Shown piece by piece: positions 37,328 through 45,989 of a stretch of 64,000 bases of DNA. The number at the start of each line of letters is the position of its first letter. Within the stretch, counting starts at the first letter, position 1. The position numbers and the translations under genes are program-made. The stretch is from Streptomyces sp. NBC_00154 (lineage in GTDB: Bacteria; Actinomycetota; Actinomycetes; Streptomycetales; Streptomycetaceae), in assembly GCF_026342835.1 (NCBI RefSeq), contig NZ_JAPEMI010000001.1, forward strand, positions 310,001 to 374,000, written 5' to 3'. Below the pieces are notes generated by a model, which worked only from the letters and a program-made list of their open reading frames with translations, searched no databases and had not been told where the DNA came from.

Positions 37328-40300
37328 CTACGTGGCGGGCAGCTCCTTCAACTGAATGTTGCGGAAGGACACCTGGTCGTCGGCTCCGTGGTTCTGGAGG
37401 CCGATGTAGCCGTCCTTCAGGCTGCGTACGGGATCGGTGTTGGTGAAGTCGTTGATCTTGACCCCGTTCAGGAAGACCTGGAGCCGTTCACCCTGGACCT
37501 TGATCTCGTAGCTGTTCCACTGGCCGGGCGGCCGCAGGACCTGGTCGCGGGCCTTGATGTTCGCCGCCTTGAAGGTGTAGACGGAGCCTGTGGTGCGGTC
37601 GGGCGCGTCGGTGGCGTCGATCTGGACCTCGTACCCGTTGTTCACCGCGGACCAGGGGTCGTCGGACTCCGGGAAGCCGACGAAGACTCCGGAGTTGTCG
37701 TCGCCCGCCATCTTCCAGTCGAGCTTCAGCGAGTACGACCCGAGCTCCTTGGCCTGGTAGGTGAGGAGACCCATGCCGCCCTCGGAGCGGAGTTCACCGT
37801 CGACGACGTTGAACTTGCCGGGGCCGGCCTGCTTCCACCCTTCGAGCGTCTTGCCGTTGAAGATCGACCGGTAGCCGGTGTCCGGCTTGCAGTCGGCCTT
37901 GACCTGCCCGGCCGCGTAGCGGACGCCGCCGAGGAGGAGCTGGCGGAAGGCCGGTTCGGCGTACGACGCCTTGGTGTGGCCGAGTCCGGTGTAGAAGGAG
38001 CGGCCGCCCCCGTAGGACTGGCACCAGGTGATCGGGTGATCGCCCTTCATGGTGCCGCCGGTATAGGTCGTCTCGTCGAGCGTGGCGAGGACCTTCACCT
38101 TGTCACGCGGGTTGGTGCGGTAGTTGTACAGCTCGTCGGTGCGGTCCCAGGCGTCGTCGAGGTGGGCGGTGGCCGGGTGCTTGTGGTCCTCGACGCGGAC
38201 GGTGACGGGCTGGATCGCGGGGTGCCCGGCGAAGTACGCGCCGACGAGCCCGCCGTAGAACGCCCAGTCGTACTCGGTGTCCGCGGCGGCGTGCACGCCC
38301 ATGTAGCCACCTCCGCTGCCGATGTAGTTCTCGAACGCCTTCTGCTGGTCGGCGTTGAGGACGTCACCGGTCGTGGAGAGGAAGACCACGGCGTCGTAGC
38401 GGGCCAGGTTGCTGGTGGTGAACTGGCCCGCTTCTTCCGTGGCGTCGACGGTGATGTTGCTGCTCGCGCCGAGTTCCTTCAGTGCTGCGACGCCCTCGGG
38501 AATGGCATCGTGCCGGAAGCCGGCGGTCTTCGAGAAGACCAGGACCCGCTTGGCGGTCCGGTCGGGCGCGCTGTTGGAGAGCTCGAAGTCGTCGATGTCG
38601 TAGAGCGCGCCCTCGCCGCCCTTGAAGACCAGGAAGAGTTCGGTGGCCTGCTTCGGGACCCCGCGCAGCGGTACGTCGATGTCCTGGAAGTTCTCCCAGC
38701 CGCCGGTCACCGGCACCGGTGCGGAGCCGAGGATCTTGCCGGTCGCGGAGCCGGCCCGTACTTCGAGGAATCCGCCCGCGCCGCCGGACGAGATCCGGGC
38801 GGTGAGCTTGGTGGAGTCTCCCAGGATGTACGGCTTGAAGGCGATCCAGTCGTCGTTGTCGATGTCGCCGACCGTCTTGCCGCCCTCCGCGTTCGCCTTG
38901 TCGTACGTCTTGATGCCGGACGACTCGGTGAAGTGCTCGGCCTGCCGGTGGCGGGGCTGGAGCTGCGACTGGTCGTGGCCGCTGAGTGCGGCCTGGCCAC
39001 CGCCTCCGCCGTCGGTGTACGAGGCGTCGATGACTCCGAAGATGTTGGCGTTCGGGTCGTGTCCACCGTCCATCTCGGTCTTGATGGTGCCGGAGCAGCC
39101 GTGCTCCGTGGTGATCGGGTGGCCGTGGCTGTCATGGCCGAGTACGAAGCTGACCTGGACCTTGGAGCAGTCGATGGTGCCGTCCTCGGGGTCGGTGACG
39201 GTCACCTTGAACGGGATGTCGTCGCCGAAGCTGAACAGCTGTCCGTCACCGGGGAGTTCCAGGTTCACCTTGGGTGCGGTGTTGCCGACGGTCACATGGA
39301 CACTCGCCGAACCGGTCCGGCCGGTGGGGTCCTTGGCGGTGACGGTCGCGGTGTAGGTGCCGTTCTTCTTGTACGTGTACGTGGGGTTCGCGGCGGTCGA
39401 CGTACCGCCGTCGCCGAAGTCCCAGGCGTAGGTGAGCGCGTCGTTGTCGGAGTCCGTGGTGCCCGCGGAGGAGAACTGCACCTTCAGCGGTGCGGTGCCG
39501 GACGTCTTGTTGGAGGAGGCTTCGGCCACCGGCGAGTGGCCGCCCGTGGCGTTCTCGATGCGGTAGAGCGCGGAGTGCTCGTCGCCGCCGAACCAGGAGA
39601 CGCCGTAGTCCAGGACGTACAGCGCGCCGTCCGGGCCGAAGGCCATGTCCATCACCTGGGTCCCGGACCACGGGATGTCGTTGATGGACTGGACGTTGCC
39701 GTCGCCGTCCTGCTCGATGCGCTTGATCCACTGCCGGCCGAACTCACCGGCGAAGAAGTCCCCGTCGTACGCCTCGGGGAACTTCACGGGCGAGTCGAGG
39801 TCGGCGTCGTAGTGGTAGACGGGGCCGCCCATCGGCGACTCGGAGCCGGTACCGAACTCGGGCACGGATCCGCCGTCGTACGGGATCCAGGCGGGCTGCG
39901 CCGGGGGCAGGTCGACCAGACCGGTGTTGTGCGGCGAGGTGTTCTTCGGCGCGGCGCAGTCGAAGGCCGCTCCGGACGTCTTCGTCGCGAAGTCGTAGTC
40001 GATGAAGGGGTCGTTCTTCCCGGTGCAGAACGGCCAGCCGAAGTTGCCCGCCTTCGTCACCCGGGCGAACTCGACCTGTCCGCCGGGTCCGCGCTTCGGG
40101 TCGGCCGCACCCGCGTCGGGACCGTAGTCGCCGACGTATGCGATGCCGGTGGCCTTGTCGACGCTGAAGCGGAACGGGTTGCGGAAGCCCATCGCGTAGA
40201 TCTCGGGCCGGGTCTTGTCCGTGCCCGGGGCGAAGAGGTTGCCCTCGGGGATGGTGTACGAGCCGTCGTCGGCGACCTTGATCCGAAGGATCTTGCCACG

Positions 40301-41050
40301 CAGGTCGTTGGTGTTGCCCGAGGTGCGCCGGGCGTCGAACGCCGGGTTGCGGTCGGGGCGTTGGTCGATCGGCGTGTAGCCGTCGGAGGCGAAGGGGTTG
40401 GAGTCGTCACCGGTCGACAGGTACAGGTTGCCCTGCGCGTCGAAGTCGATGTCGCCGCCGACGTGGCAGCAGATGCCGCGCGACGTCTTGACGTCGAGGA
40501 CCTTCTTCTCGCTGCTCAGGTCGAGGGTGCCGTCCTCCTTGAGGACGAAGCGGGAGAGCCGGTTGACGCCGTCGAACTTGGCGAAGTCGGCGGCGGTGCC
40601 GGTCTCCGGGGCGTCGCCGGACGGGGTGTCCAGCGGCGGTGCGTAGTAGAGGTAGATCGCCCGGTTCTTGTCGAAGTCCGGGTCGATGCCGACGCCCTGG
40701 AGGCCTTCCTCGTCGTGCGAGTAGACCGGGAGCACGCCGGAGACCTTGGTGTTGCCGGCGCTGTCGGTGATCCGCAGCTCGCCGCTGCGCGAGGTGTGCA
40801 GGACGCTGCGGTCCGGGAGTACGGCCAGCGACATGGGTTCGCCGGTTTCGGCGGCGCCCTTGGCGAGGGTGACCTGCTGGAAGTCCTCGCCCGCGGCCGC
40901 CGCGGCGTCGGTGGCTGCCGGCGAGACCGGGCCCGACGCGGAGGCGCCGGGGGCGCCCAGGGCGAGGGTGGCTGCGGTGAGCAGGCCGCCGGTGAGCAGG
41001 GCGAGGGACTTGCGGAGTCGGGGCCGGATTCTGGTTCTGCTTCTGTGCAC
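37328..41050 (-). CDS. Secreted sugar-dehydrogenase/PKD/CBM6/ThuA/keto-disaccharide hydrolase fusion
   Basis: The product is 1,240 aa from the GTG at 41050, behind GGAGGACACTC. The frame continues upstream without a comparable start. A signal peptide (about 1-38) precedes five modules. They are a PQQ-glucose/sorbosone-dehydrogenase-like propeller (about 50-505), a PKD domain (508-588), a CBM6-like carbohydrate-binding module (690-825), a ThuA glutamine-amidotransferase-like domain (833-1043), and a 3-keto-disaccharide hydrolase (DUF1080) domain (1057-1240). Together these suggest extracellular binding, C3 oxidation and cleavage of a glycoside, with the sugars imported by the neighbouring ABC system. 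Catalysis by each module is inferred. The promoter carries the palindrome at 41236-41258. Confidence 0.88.
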   Translation of the reverse strand: MHRSRTRIRPRLRKSLALLTGGLLTAATLALGAPGASASGPVSPAATDAAAAAGEDFQQVTLAKGAAETGEPMSLAVLPDRSVLHTSRSGELRITDSAGNTKVSGVLPVYSHDEEGLQGVGIDPDFDKNRAIYLYYAPPLDTPSGDAPETGTAADFAKFDGVNRLSRFVLKEDGTLDLSSEKKVLDVKTSRGICCHVGGDIDFDAQGNLYLSTGDDSNPFASDGYTPIDQRPDRNPAFDARRTSGNTNDLRGKILRIKVADDGSYTIPEGNLFAPGTDKTRPEIYAMGFRNPFRFSVDKATGIAYVGDYGPDAGAADPKRGPGGQVEFARVTKAGNFGWPFCTGKNDPFIDYDFATKTSGAAFDCAAPKNTSPHNTGLVDLPPAQPAWIPYDGGSVPEFGTGSESPMGGPVYHYDADLDSPVKFPEAYDGDFFAGEFGRQWIKRIEQDGDGNVQSINDIPWSGTQVMDMAFGPDGALYVLDYGVSWFGGDEHSALYRIENATGGHSPVAEASSNKTSGTAPLKVQFSSAGTTDSDNDALTYAWDFGDGGTSTAANPTYTYKKNGTYTATVTAKDPTGRTGSASVHVTVGNTAPKVNLELPGDGQLFSFGDDIPFKVTVTDPEDGTIDCSKVQVSFVLGHDSHGHPITTEHGCSGTIKTEMDGGHDPNANIFGVIDASYTDGGGGGQAALSGHDQSQLQPRHRQAEHFTESSGIKTYDKANAEGGKTVGDIDNDDWIAFKPYILGDSTKLTARISSGGAGGFLEVRAGSATGKILGSAPVPVTGGWENFQDIDVPLRGVPKQATELFLVFKGGEGALYDIDDFELSNSAPDRTAKRVLVFSKTAGFRHDAIPEGVAALKELGASSNITVDATEEAGQFTTSNLARYDAVVFLSTTGDVLNADQQKAFENYIGSGGGYMGVHAAADTEYDWAFYGGLVGAYFAGHPAIQPVTVRVEDHKHPATAHLDDAWDRTDELYNYRTNPRDKVKVLATLDETTYTGGTMKGDHPITWCQSYGGGRSFYTGLGHTKASYAEPAFRQLLLGGVRYAAGQVKADCKPDTGYRSIFNGKTLEGWKQAGPGKFNVVDGELRSEGGMGLLTYQAKELGSYSLKLDWKMAGDDNSGVFVGFPESDDPWSAVNNGYEVQIDATDAPDRTTGSVYTFKAANIKARDQVLRPPGQWNSYEIKVQGERLQVFLNGVKINDFTNTDPVRSLKDGYIGLQNHGADDQVSFRNIQLKELPAT

Positions 41051-41235
41051 GAGTGTCCTCCGGAGAGTGCCGGTTGTACGGGCGGGTGGAGCCGGGCCGT
41101 TCCGCGCGGGGACTGCCGCGCAGGTCACCCGGGGCCCGTTGGGGCCCCAGCGACGTGAGTCATTTCGTGTACACCACAGGGACGGTAGACCTGTTCGTCC
41201 GGGGCGGAAAGCCCTTGCACAGCAGTTAAGTTGAA

Positions 41236-41258
41236 CTTTTTCCTGCTGCAGGACAAAG
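41236..41258. promoter_or_regulatory. Candidate ROK operator upstream of the ThuA fusion
   Basis: An imperfect palindrome, CTTTTTCCTGC-T-GCAGGACAAAG, pairs 10 of 11 positions. The outer pattern CTTTnTCC-N7-GGAnAAAG, plus two flanking A before it, recurs with identical spacing at 48959-48981 upstream of the ROK gene. It lies about 190 bp before the ThuA-fusion start. Confidence 0.55.
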
Positions 41259-41282
41259 AGGGATGAGGGCAGCCGGGACCGC

Positions 41283-41309
41283 CCCGACGGCTCACTTGCT
41301 GCCGTCGGG
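41283..41309 (-). terminator. Terminator after the sugar ABC operon
   Basis: A perfect 9-bp stem (41283-41291 with 41301-41309) with a 9-nt loop lies about 200 bp past the TIM-barrel stop on the minus strand. It separates that operon from the ThuA-fusion promoter. Confidence 0.55.
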
Positions 41310-41320
41310 CCTTTCCCCTG

Positions 41321-41375
41321 CCCGAACCGAGGCTGCGCCCCGGGCCCCGCGGTCCTCAATCGCCGGGCGCGCTGA
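41321..41375 (+). repeat. Dispersed Streptomyces-type intergenic repeat, copy 2
   Basis: It matches copy 1 at 19611-19664: CCCGAACCGAGG, GCCCCGGGCCCC, TCCTCAATCGCCGG and a terminal GCTGA. The next 130 bp hold further partial pieces of the same kind and no gene. Confidence 0.65.
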
Positions 41376-41504
41376 ACAAGGTGCCCTCAAACGCCGGGCA
41401 GGCTTGGGTTCTCCCGCCCGAGCGGGCCACCGGAGCCGAGTCCGGATTGCCGGCCCTCCGGCGATCGAGGAGCGGAGATCCGGGGGCCGAGCCCCCGGGA
41501 ACCG

Positions 41505-42509
41505 TCAGTCGCCGCCTCCGAACGCCGCGTCGAACGACGCCGCCGGCGGGTCGAAGTCATACCGCTTCATCGTGGCAAGCGCTTCCGGTGCACCCACGAG
41601 CCGGTCCATCCCGGCGTCCTCCCACTCCACCGAGATCGGCCCTTCGTAGCCGATCGACCGGAGCATCCGGAACACGTCCTCCCACGGCACATCACCGTGC
41701 CCGCCGGAGACGAAGTCCCAGCCGCGCCGTGGGTCGCCCCAGGGAAGGTGCGAGCCGAGGCGGCCGTTGCGTCCGTCGAGGCGTTTGCGCGCCTCCTTGC
41801 AGTCCACGTGGTAGATCCGGTCCCGGAAGTCGTAGAGGAAGCCGACCGGATCGAGGTCCTGCCAGACGAAGTGGCTCGGGTCGAAGTTCAGCCCGAACGC
41901 GGCCCGGTGGTCGACGGCCTCCAGGGCGCGGTGCGTGGTCCAGTAGTCGTACGCGATCTCGCTGGGATGCACCTCGTGGGCGAACCGCACGCCCTCTGCG
42001 TCGAACACGTCGAGGATCGGGTTCCAGCGTTCGGCGAAGTCCTCGTACCCCCGCTCGATCATCCGCGGCGGCACCGGCGGGAACATCGCCACCAGGTGCC
42101 AGATCGACGAGCCGGTGAAGCCGATGACGGTGCGGACCCCGAAGGCCGCGGCCGCGCGGGCGGTGTTCTTGATCTCCTCGGCAGCCCTGCGCCGTACCCC
42201 TTCGGGCTCACCGTCGCCCCAGATCCTGGCGGGCAGGATGCCCTTGTGCCGTTCGTCGATCGGGTTGTCGCATACGGCCTGGCCGACGAGGTGGTTGGAG
42301 ATCGCCCAGCACTTCAGCCCGTACTTGTCGAGCAGCTGGTGCCGCCCGGCCAGGTAGCCGGGGTCATTGAGGGCCTTGTCGACCTCGAAGTGGTCGCCCC
42401 AGCAGGCGAGTTCGAGCCCGTCGTAGCCGAAGTCACGGGCGAGCCGGCAGACCTCCTCCAGCGGCAGGTCGGCCCACTGGCCGGTGAAGAGAGTGAAGGG
42501 ACGGGGCAT
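41505..42509 (-). CDS. TIM-barrel sugar isomerase/epimerase or keto-glycoside lyase
   Basis: The product is 334 aa. It is a xylose-isomerase-like barrel with metal ligands in [29 protein letters not shown] and [10 protein letters not shown]. It starts 12 bp after the oxidoreductase stop and ends the ABC operon. Homologous barrels act with Gfo/Idh/MocA oxidoreductases to epimerise sugars or to cleave 3-keto-glycosides by elimination. Which one applies cannot be decided from sequence. Confidence 0.85.
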   Translation of the reverse strand: MPRPFTLFTGQWADLPLEEVCRLARDFGYDGLELACWGDHFEVDKALNDPGYLAGRHQLLDKYGLKCWAISNHLVGQAVCDNPIDERHKGILPARIWGDGEPEGVRRRAAEEIKNTARAAAAFGVRTVIGFTGSSIWHLVAMFPPVPPRMIERGYEDFAERWNPILDVFDAEGVRFAHEVHPSEIAYDYWTTHRALEAVDHRAAFGLNFDPSHFVWQDLDPVGFLYDFRDRIYHVDCKEARKRLDGRNGRLGSHLPWGDPRRGWDFVSGGHGDVPWEDVFRMLRSIGYEGPISVEWEDAGMDRLVGAPEALATMKRYDFDPPAASFDAAFGGGD

Positions 42510-42521
42510 GCGCAGGACCTC

Positions 42522-43751
42522 CTAGAGCTGTACGGGGGTGTGGACGGAGTTCTTCTCGGCGCTCTCCTCCACGGCCGCGAGCACCCGCTGCACCTGGAGC
42601 CCGTCGGCGAACGACGGCACCGGGTCCGTCCCTTCGGCGATCGTCCGGACGAGGTCGCGGGCCTGGTGGATGAAGGTGTGCTCGTAGCCGAGGGCGTGGC
42701 CCGGCGGCCACCACGCCTCCAGGTACGGGTGTTCGGGCTCGGTGACGAGGATGCGGCGGAACCCGGCCGTGGCGGCCGGTTCGGTGTGATCGTGGAAGGA
42801 CAGCTCGTTGAGCCGCTCCAGATCGAAGGCGAGCGAGCCGCGCTCCCCGTTGAGCTCCAGCCGCAGCGCGTTCTTGCGGCCCGCCGCCATCCGGGTCGCC
42901 TCGAACGAGGCCAGCGCTCCGGAGGCGAGCCTGCCGGTGAACACGGCCGCGTCGTCGACGGTGACCGCCCCTCGGGCATCGCTGCTCGCGACGCCCGAGA
43001 GTCCCGCCGACGCTCCGGCGAGCACGGGGCGCTCCCGTACGAACGTCTCGGACACCGCCGACACCCCCACCAGCAGCTCCCCCGCCAGATACTGGGCGAG
43101 GTCGATGATGTGCGCCCCGAGGTCGCCGAGCGCACCGGATCCGGCGTGTTCGCGCTCGAGCCGCCAGGTGAGGGGCGACTCCGGGTCGACCAGCCAGTCC
43201 TGGAGGTACGTGGCCCGTACGTGCCGCAGGGCGCCGAGCCTGCCGTCGGCGATCAGCTTCCGTGCGTACGCGATCGCCGGCACCTTGCGGTAGTTGAAGC
43301 CGACCATCGCCACCTGGCCGCGGGCCCTGGCCCGTTCCGCGGCCTCGGTCATGGCCTCCGCCTCGGCGACCGTGTTGGCGAGCGGCTTCTCGCACAGCAC
43401 GTGTTTGCCGGCCTCCAGGGCGGCGATGGCGATCTCCGCATGGCTGTCGCCGGGGGTGCAGATGTCGACGAGCTGGACGTCGTCCCGGGCGATCAGGGCG
43501 CGCCAGTCGGTCTCCGCCGCCGCCCAGCCGTGCCGTTCGGCGGCGGCGGCGACCGCCGTACGGTCCCGTCCGCAGATCGCGGCGAGAGCCGGCCTCATCG
43601 GCAGGTCGAAGACGTGTCCCGCGGTGCGCCACCCCTGGGAGTGTGCGGCGCCCATGAACGCGTATCCGACCATGCCGACGCCGAGCGTCGCCTCCGGTTC
43701 TGTCGACGGCGGCGCTGCGGCTTCCTGCTCCGTCTCTTCCCTACGGGCCAT
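42522..43751 (-). CDS. Gfo/Idh/MocA-family NAD(P)-dependent oxidoreductase
   Basis: The product is 409 aa. An N-terminal Rossmann fold (VGMVGYAFMGAAHSQGW), the conserved EKPLAN loop and a C-terminal dehydratase-like domain are present, with the His-bearing DLGAHIIDLAQY. It probably oxidises a sugar, glycoside or inositol hydroxyl. Between an ABC substrate-binding gene and a TIM-barrel gene, it fits 3-dehydrogenation of an imported sugar. The first 22 residues are a charged non-conserved leader. Confidence 0.87.
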   Translation of the reverse strand: MARREETEQEAAAPPSTEPEATLGVGMVGYAFMGAAHSQGWRTAGHVFDLPMRPALAAICGRDRTAVAAAAERHGWAAAETDWRALIARDDVQLVDICTPGDSHAEIAIAALEAGKHVLCEKPLANTVAEAEAMTEAAERARARGQVAMVGFNYRKVPAIAYARKLIADGRLGALRHVRATYLQDWLVDPESPLTWRLEREHAGSGALGDLGAHIIDLAQYLAGELLVGVSAVSETFVRERPVLAGASAGLSGVASSDARGAVTVDDAAVFTGRLASGALASFEATRMAAGRKNALRLELNGERGSLAFDLERLNELSFHDHTEPAATAGFRRILVTEPEHPYLEAWWPPGHALGYEHTFIHQARDLVRTIAEGTDPVPSFADGLQVQRVLAAVEESAEKNSVHTPVQL

Positions 43752-43819
43752 ACGGGCTTCCTCCTCGTCGGTCGTTCGGTGGGGGCGGCAGGAGGGTCAG
43801 CACCCTCCTGGACTGCGGA

Positions 43820-44857
43820 TCAGCTGAAGCCCGTCGGCAGGTACTGGTCGATGTTGTCCTTGGTGACGACGGCGGAGTAGAGCGTGAGGCTGGTCGGGAT
43901 CTCCAGTTCGGAGAGGCCGCCGATTCCCTTGCCCTGTCCGAGTGCGCGCGCCAGGTCGATGGCGGACGCGGCCATCGTCGGCGGGTAGAGGACGGTGGCC
44001 TTCAGGACGCTGTTGTCGGCCTTGATGGCATCCATGGCGGACTTGGCGCCCGCACCGCCGACCATCAGGAATTCGTCCCGGCCCGCCTGCTGGATGGCAC
44101 GCAGCGCGCCGACACCCTGGTCGTCGTCGTGGTTCCACAGAGCATCGAACTTCTTCTGCGCCTGGAGGAGTTGAGCCATCTTCGCCTGGCCGGACTCGAC
44201 GGTGAACTCGGCGGCCTGCCGGGCGACCAGCTTCACGTTGGGGTAGTTCTTGAGAGCATCGGCGAAGCCCTGGCTGCGCTGCTTGGTGAGCTCCAGGTTG
44301 TCGATGCCCGCGAGCTCGACGACCTTGGCGTTCGGCTTGTCCTTGAGCTTTTCGCCGATGTACGTACCGGCGTTGAGGCCCATGCCGTAGTTGTCGCCGC
44401 CGACCCAGCAGCGGTAGGCCTGCGGTGAGGCGAAGATTCGGTCCAGGTTGATGACGGGGATGCCCGCCTTCATCGCTTCCAGGCCGACCTGGGTGAGTGC
44501 CTTGCCGTCGGCGGGGAGGATGACGAGGACGTCGACCTTCTTGTTGATGAGGGTCTTGACCTGGCCGATCTGGGCGGCGGTGTCGTTGGAGCCCTCGGTG
44601 ATCTCCAGGGTCACCTCGGAGTACTTCTCCGCCTGCGACTTGGCGTTCTCATTGATGGCGTTGAGCCACCCGTGGTCGGCCTGCGGACCGGCGAAGCCGA
44701 TGGTGACGGGCTTGCCGGGCTTGTTGTCGGCGGCCGGCTGATTGGTCTGCGAGGTCTGCGACTTCTTGGGCTCGTTGCTGGTGCAGGCGGTGAGGAGGGC
44801 GCCCGCGGAGACGGCTGCGGTGCCGAAGAGCAGTCCTCTGCGGCTGGTTTCTGGCAT
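43820..44857 (-). CDS. Sugar ABC transporter substrate-binding lipoprotein
   Basis: The product is 345 aa from the ATG at 44857, with AAGGG eleven bases upstream (an in-frame ATG at 44875 is less likely). The leader has twin arginines and a lipobox (RRGLLFG ... LLTAC), so it is exported and anchored to the membrane. The rest is a ribose-type periplasmic-binding fold (VTIGFAGPQADHGWL, GGDNYGMGLNAG). It captures a monosaccharide, cyclitol or glycoside for the permease and ATPase upstream. Confidence 0.9.
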   Translation of the reverse strand: MPETSRRGLLFGTAAVSAGALLTACTSNEPKKSQTSQTNQPAADNKPGKPVTIGFAGPQADHGWLNAINENAKSQAEKYSEVTLEITEGSNDTAAQIGQVKTLINKKVDVLVILPADGKALTQVGLEAMKAGIPVINLDRIFASPQAYRCWVGGDNYGMGLNAGTYIGEKLKDKPNAKVVELAGIDNLELTKQRSQGFADALKNYPNVKLVARQAAEFTVESGQAKMAQLLQAQKKFDALWNHDDDQGVGALRAIQQAGRDEFLMVGGAGAKSAMDAIKADNSVLKATVLYPPTMAASAIDLARALGQGKGIGGLSELEIPTSLTLYSAVVTKDNIDQYLPTGFS

Positions 44858-44939
44858 GGCTGTGGAACCCTTCATCCGGTGCGTGGGTGGCATGCGGAAC
44901 TGTGGGTGGGGCGGGATGGGGGTGGGAGAGCCCGGGGGC

Positions 44940-45989
44940 TCAGGTCTCCCCGTGGGCCGAGGTTCGGCCCTGGACCAGGACGGCGGCGACGATGATCGCG
45001 CCCTTGGCGATCTGCTGGACATCGCTCTGCAGATTGTTGAGAGCGAAGATATTGGTGATGGTGGTGAAGACGAGGACGCCGAGGACGGATCCGACGATCG
45101 TGCCGCGTCCGCCGCTGAGCAGGGTGCCGCCGATGATCGCGGCGGCGATGGCGTCGAGCTCGTACAGGTTGCCGTTGGTGTTCTGTCCCGAGCCGGACAG
45201 GATGATCAGCATGAAGGCGGCGATGCCGCAGCACAGCCCGGAGAGCAGGTACAGATAGAGCCGCTGCCTGGTGACGTCGATACCGGCGAGTCGGGCCGCT
45301 TCCGCGTTGCCGCCGACCGCGACCGTGCGGCGCCCGAACGTCGTGCGGTTCAGCACCAGCCAGCCGATGACGGTGGCCGCGGCGAAGACCATCACCAGGG
45401 GCGGGATGCCGAGGATGTACGAGTCGGGCAGCCCCAGGTCCAGGACCGACTGCACGGTGACGATCTGCGTCTTGCCGTCGGTGATCAGCAGGGCGAGACC
45501 GCGGGCCGAGGCGAGCATGGCCAGCGTCGCGATGAACGGCACCATCCTCCCGTAAGCGATCAGCAGCCCGTTGACGAGTCCGGCGCCGAGTCCGACGAGC
45601 ACGGCGGTGAAGAGGATGCCTGCGAAGCCGTACTCCTGGGTGGCGAGCGTGGTCGCCCAGACCGAGGCGAGCGCGACCATGGCACCGACCGACAGATCGA
45701 TGCCGCCGCTGGTGATGACGAACGTCATGCCGACGGTGACGACGCCGATGACGGACGACTGGGTCAGGATCAGCTGCAGGTTCCCGGTGTCCAGGAAGGC
45801 GTCGGGTTCGGTGAACCCGCCGACGGCGATCAGTACGGCGAGGACGCCGAGCAGCGACAGATTACGGACGTCCGCGCGCACCCCGAGAGCGCGCAGTCCG
45901 CGGCCCTTCGAGGGCGGCACCGAGGCGGGGGCGGGCGGGACCACCTTGTCCGGCCCACCGTGCTGCGCCGAGGAGACGGGCTGTGTCAT
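44940..45989 (-). CDS. Sugar ABC transporter permease, RbsC type
   Basis: The product is 349 aa with eight to ten hydrophobic segments. It has the branched-chain/ribose permease signatures GMTFVITSGGIDLSVG and GGNAEAARLAGI. It overlaps the ATPase gene by ATGA, and the binding-protein gene follows after 82 bp. Confidence 0.92.
   Translation of the reverse strand: MTQPVSSAQHGGPDKVVPPAPASVPPSKGRGLRALGVRADVRNLSLLGVLAVLIAVGGFTEPDAFLDTGNLQLILTQSSVIGVVTVGMTFVITSGGIDLSVGAMVALASVWATTLATQEYGFAGILFTAVLVGLGAGLVNGLLIAYGRMVPFIATLAMLASARGLALLITDGKTQIVTVQSVLDLGLPDSYILGIPPLVMVFAAATVIGWLVLNRTTFGRRTVAVGGNAEAARLAGIDVTRQRLYLYLLSGLCCGIAAFMLIILSGSGQNTNGNLYELDAIAAAIIGGTLLSGGRGTIVGSVLGVLVFTTITNIFALNNLQSDVQQIAKGAIIVAAVLVQGRTSAHGET

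Noticed and set aside
37388..41158. A 1,256-codon plus-strand frame opposite the ThuA fusion
   Set aside because: It is the complement of a long multi-domain gene, with repetitive Val/Gly/Asp composition and no domain of its own.
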